Of a stretch of DNA of 9,627 nt, positions 6,478 to 9,627 are shown piece by piece (position 1 is the first letter of the stretch; every line of letters begins with the position of its first letter). The translations under genes and the position numbers were made by a program. The DNA comes from Deltaproteobacteria bacterium (GTDB taxonomy: Bacteria > Desulfobacterota > Desulfobacteria > Desulfobacterales > JAFDHS01): positions 1 through 9,627 of the forward strand of contig JAFDHS010000085.1 of NCBI GenBank assembly GCA_019308655.1, given 5' to 3'. The notes below the pieces were generated by a model. The model did not search any database. It saw only the letters and a list, made by a program, of their open reading frames with translations, and had not been told where the DNA came from.

Positions 6478-9400
6478 CTCCTTCTGATTCCTTAATATGG
6501 GGCTGAAAATCTCAATGGCGATTTTTTCAAAATTTGAATCCAACGGCTCCCCATTGCCGAAGCAACGGTGATGATACAAGTCACTGCATTCTCCCTGCCG
6601 GTGATCATTTCCCTTCCAGATTTTTTCAACAGCTCGAAGGGCCTCTTGGGCAGGCTTGTTTTTTTCAATGACCAGCCGGGCGTATTCCATGGAGGATTCC
6701 GGAAAGAATGAAAGGGGCTTTAGCAATCCCAGGCGGTATTTTTCAAGCAGATTTTCAAGAATCCGTCCAGCCTCTTTTACAGGTGGATATTCCCAGGCGG
6801 CAAAGACGGATTCACCCCGGCCGTCCGGGTTAAGGCCCGCAAGCACGCTGGTTTCAGGATAGCCGCCTGTTTTAAGATTTTTTGTATTCATGCAGTTCAG
6901 CACCAGGTGATGAATCCATATCCTGAGAATATCTTTTGCTTTTACCTTTGCATAGCGATAATGGATTAATCTTTCAGAATAAACGGAATTTATTCTGCCG
7001 GTCAACCTGAAACCCGACAAGTCAAGCTCCACTTCAACAGGCTCCAAGGAATTTCCATGCCTATACCCTTTTAGCCAATGGGCAAACCCATCAACCCCCC
7101 GTGCCAGACAATCAAACACGCATTTTCCCATGGTTCCATGGGGAAGACGGCCTGCAGCTATTACTGAAGGTTGAAATTCTTTTAAACTCTCCCCTTCAAG
7201 TCTTTTCTCCATAAGCATCTGTTCAAGCAGGTACTTTTCAAGTCCTTTTATTTCAAATGGTTCCCTCTCTTCAGGAATATAAGTCCCTTGTTCAAGAGAA
7301 AATCCAAGACGCTTATTAATCAAAAACTTTGGCGGATTGCTGAAAAAACGGCAAAGTTCCGCCAGATCGACTCTTTTGAATTCCTCCTCGGGTTCCTTAA
7401 GACCACCGGCAACAAACGGCACCGGATCCTCCCGGTCATGGCCCATGCTCCGGGCCGCCTGAAAGTTTTCCAGGCAATAGCTGAAAAGCTTTTCATCCCT
7501 ATCCGGACCATTGCCTGAATTACCCGGTCCTGCACTGCCCTTAAAGTACGCCGGACTGAACGCCTGAAGGCGGTGTTGAGTGACCATTTGCCGGCGAATA
7601 TTGATGCCGGGGATCTCAAAATTCTCTTCAATGTAATCCATGATTTCACCAACCAGAACGGAAGGGGGGATAACGCTGTTGTCCCGAATGCTCTGTCCCA
7701 TATAACTGATATAAAGTTTCCGTCCGGCTGACAAAAGGGTCTCAAGAAAAAAATAACGGTCGTCATTTCGACGGGAAGGATCACCCGGTTCGGGATTCGT
7801 CGCCATAAGATCAAAACCATAGGGTTTTGACTCCCCCGGATAAGCACCACTATCCATACCGACAAGGCAGATAATTTTAAAGGGAATACTCCCCATGGAC
7901 GACATTGCACAAAATGTCACGCTGCCGGGAATATAACTAAAAGCGAGTCCTTGTTTTTTAAACTTTTGTCTCAAATAATTTTTGATAAGATTCAAATCAA
8001 TCTTTTTATCAAAGCCCGACAAATCGGATATATTGCGCAAACTGCTTAACGTGCGGCGTATTAAGCCTATTTCCCGGCTTGTATTTTCATTGGTCCTATT
8101 CTCATCCGATTCAAAAAATTCTTCAAGAAGACCCGTCAGGATATCAGACCATTGACCCGGCCTTTGTTTTTGTTCAAGAGATTTTGCAGAGGAAAAAATC
8201 CGATTTACAAATTCAACAAATTTTCCCAGCACTTCAGCTTCTCCCAGCACTTCAGCTTCCTCCCCCTCCATATCATCATAAGGGAGTATGCCGGAAAACA
8301 TATGTTTTTGCCGGCCGGGCATGGCATAACCCATCAAAAGCCTTGATAAACCAGCTTTCCAGCTATTCTCCTCGATACCCGGCAACCCCAGATTCCTGCG
8401 GTTTTGTCCATCAATTCCCCATCTGATCCGCGTTTCACCGACCCATTTTTCGGCAAGCTCAAAATCTTTTTCAGATAAACCGAATTTTTGCCGTATATGT
8501 TGTGATTCAAGAAGAGATAAAACGCCGGATACTTCAAACCGGCCTCCCGCAAGATCCAAAAGAGCAAAAAAGTTGTCAATAATAGGGCTTTCCGCCTGGG
8601 CAGCTGGATCCGCAATACGGAAAGGAATCCGCCTTGGATCGGAAAAAGGCAGATCAAATACAGATTGAATGTAGGGGGCATAGGTTTCAATATCCGGTGC
8701 CATAACCAGGATATCTCCCGGCTTCAAATCAGAATCATTTTCAAACATTGCCAGAAGATTGTCCTGCAGGACCTCGATTTCCCGCATGGGACCATGGCAT
8801 GAGTGTATCTGTATTGAGGCGTCGTTTTTTTCAATGATTTTTTTACCGTTTGATCGCCGCCGGCTCTCCGTGAGATTCAGAACATCGGATTGAATGCATT
8901 CCAGCAGCGTTTTCCGCTCAGAATCATTGAAAATTTCGATTCGATCCCAGTCGAACCCATTGACCCGATCAAAAAATTCTCTGCCCTGGGTACCCATGGA
9001 TGCAAACAGGCTGTTTCCCGGCTCAAGGTACGATTGATCCTCGTTCAAAGATTTTTCAGAACCGCTTTGTTTTTTGTTTTCTGCAGTTCGGGGCACTTTG
9101 TCCCGGTCCCGAAGAGAATCGCCCCTATATTCCCTGCCGGGAAACATGAAAAACAAATTTATCCGGGTAAAGGCGGATATGGCGGCAAGTATCCGCATAT
9201 AAAAACCCGGCAATGTCGATATACCGAAAACCGAAATTCTTTCAGGCAGGTTCTCTATGTTCATGGACGACCGGACTAAATTTTTTTCAATAAATGTCTT
9301 GAAAAGTCCAGGCTGGTGCTTATTTTCATTGCCTTTAACCAGTTCTCTCCACAGCCTGGCCTGCCAGTGGTTGTCTTTGCCTTCTTCCCACCTGAAAATC

Positions 9401-9627
9401 ATTTGAGGACGAAAAACAAGATACTGACAAAAAGTCCCGGCAATGCGCTCTGCAAGCTGAAAGCACCTGTTCTCATCTTTGTCTTTTCCCAGATAAATAC
9501 GTATTCTCTCAAAGCTCTTATCTGAAATTAAGGCAGGAAGAACCTTCATGATCTTCCAGGTCATTACCTCGGAACCAAAGGGAGAGTCTTCGGGAACACC
9601 CGGGGATAGTTTGCGCAGAATTTCATT
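6457..9627 (-). CDS. recC: RecBCD subunit RecC, 5' end cut by window edge
   Basis: RecC is the catalytically dead helicase/nuclease-like scaffold of RecBCD that splits the duplex and reads the Chi sequence in the 3' strand. The frame is open to the right edge, giving 1056 codons. The ATG at 9564 is internal, because the upstream codons (LSPGVPEDSPFGSEV before MTWKIMKVLP) match E. coli RecC sequence that lies roughly 90 residues into that protein. Numbering from that ATG, landmarks are CQYLVFRP (46-53), FGISTLP (113-119), HSCHGPMREIEVLQDNLLAM (254-273), GDILVMAPDIETYAPYIQSVF (283-303), RWGID (381-385), SIPFKIICLVGMDSGAYP (559-576), FDLMATNPEPGDPSRRNDDRY (584-604) and YISYMGQSIRDNS (618-630). 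Estimated full length is close to the 1122 residues of E. coli RecC. An exact six-residue duplication, EAEVLG, lies at 436-447. The last residues and stop come from a dispersed repeat. Confidence 0.97.
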   Translation of the reverse strand, partial: NEILRKLSPGVPEDSPFGSEVMTWKIMKVLPALISDKSFERIRIYLGKDKDENRCFQLAERIAGTFCQYLVFRPQMIFRWEEGKDNHWQARLWRELVKGNENKHQPGLFKTFIEKNLVRSSMNIENLPERISVFGISTLPGFYMRILAAISAFTRINLFFMFPGREYRGDSLRDRDKVPRTAENKKQSGSEKSLNEDQSYLEPGNSLFASMGTQGREFFDRVNGFDWDRIEIFNDSERKTLLECIQSDVLNLTESRRRSNGKKIIEKNDASIQIHSCHGPMREIEVLQDNLLAMFENDSDLKPGDILVMAPDIETYAPYIQSVFDLPFSDPRRIPFRIADPAAQAESPIIDNFFALLDLAGGRFEVSGVLSLLESQHIRQKFGLSEKDFELAEKWVGETRIRWGIDGQNRRNLGLPGIEENSWKAGLSRLLMGYAMPGRQKHMFSGILPYDDMEGEEAEVLGEAEVLGKFVEFVNRIFSSAKSLEQKQRPGQWSDILTGLLEEFFESDENRTNENTSREIGLIRRTLSSLRNISDLSGFDKKIDLNLIKNYLRQKFKKQGLAFSYIPGSVTFCAMSSMGSIPFKIICLVGMDSGAYPGESKPYGFDLMATNPEPGDPSRRNDDRYFFLETLLSAGRKLYISYMGQSIRDNSVIPPSVLVGEIMDYIEENFEIPGINIRRQMVTQHRLQAFSPAYFKGSAGPGNSGNGPDRDEKLFSYCLENFQAARSMGHDREDPVPFVAGGLKEPEEEFKRVDLAELCRFFSNPPKFLINKRLGFSLEQGTYIPEEREPFEIKGLEKYLLEQMLMEKRLEGESLKEFQPSVIAAGRLPHGTMGKCVFDCLARGVDGFAHWLKGYRHGNSLEPVEVELDLSGFRLTGRINSVYSERLIHYRYAKVKAKDILRIWIHHLVLNCMNTKNLKTGGYPETSVLAGLNPDGRGESVFAAWEYPPVKEAGRILENLLEKYRLGLLKPLSFFPESSMEYARLVIEKNKPAQEALRAVEKIWKGNDHRQGECSDLYHHRCFGNGEPLDSNFEKIAIEIFSPILRNQKELDKPGK
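8224..8259 (-). repeat. 18-bp exact tandem duplication inside recC
   Basis: Positions 8224-8241 and 8242-8259 are identical, and the match does not extend on either side. It encodes EAEVLG twice (residues 436-447 counted from the internal ATG at 9564), after the SGILPYDD segment. E. coli RecC has one comparable stretch (LIAELVGHLAS-like, recalled). Confidence 0.95.

Noticed and set aside
9564..9566. ATG at 9564 as the start of recC
   Set aside because: The frame stays open to the window edge and the upstream codons match conserved RecC sequence, so this ATG is internal and the gene is truncated by the window.

Overview
The window holds a recombination-repair operon, all on the minus strand. 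Read 5'->3' on that strand the order is recC (5' end cut by the right window edge), recB, recD, and the start of purB (cut by the left window edge). RecC, RecB and RecD form the RecBCD (exonuclease V) helicase-nuclease that processes double-strand breaks. PurB is adenylosuccinate lyase of purine synthesis. No mobile-element gene, CRISPR array, tRNA, rRNA or defence gene was found.

Layout: 1-350 purB N-terminal part; 351-429 short gap holding a 42-bp tandem duplication; 430-2316 recD; 2317-2525 repeat-rich spacer; 2526-6206 recB; 6207-6456 AT-rich repeat spacer; 6457-9627 recC. The ptrA gene that separates recC from recB in E. coli is absent here, and an AT-rich repeat spacer sits in its place. 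Plus-strand ORFs are all shadows of these genes.

The organism is probably an uncultured Gram-negative proteobacterium in the broad sense. My best guess is Desulfobacterota (Desulfobacterales-like). The reasons are E. coli-type RecBCD rather than AddAB, moderate GC, and spacers made of decamers of the AAGTGANCTA type and A-rich ACAAATTYCAAATAAC-type stretches, which I associate from memory with that group. The taxonomic call is inference.

The most unusual observation is that each of the four genes carries one exact, adjacent tandem duplication whose length is a multiple of three: 42 bp at the purB start, 33 bp in recD, 57 bp in recB and 18 bp in recC. Every reading frame stays open. The purB copy duplicates the ribosome-binding site together with the start codon, in frame. 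A second point is that a dispersed GGATAAACCGG...AAAGTGAGCT repeat lies in the recD leader and also supplies the last codons and stop of recC. The helicase and nuclease motifs look intact, so the enzyme should be active unless the duplications disturb it.
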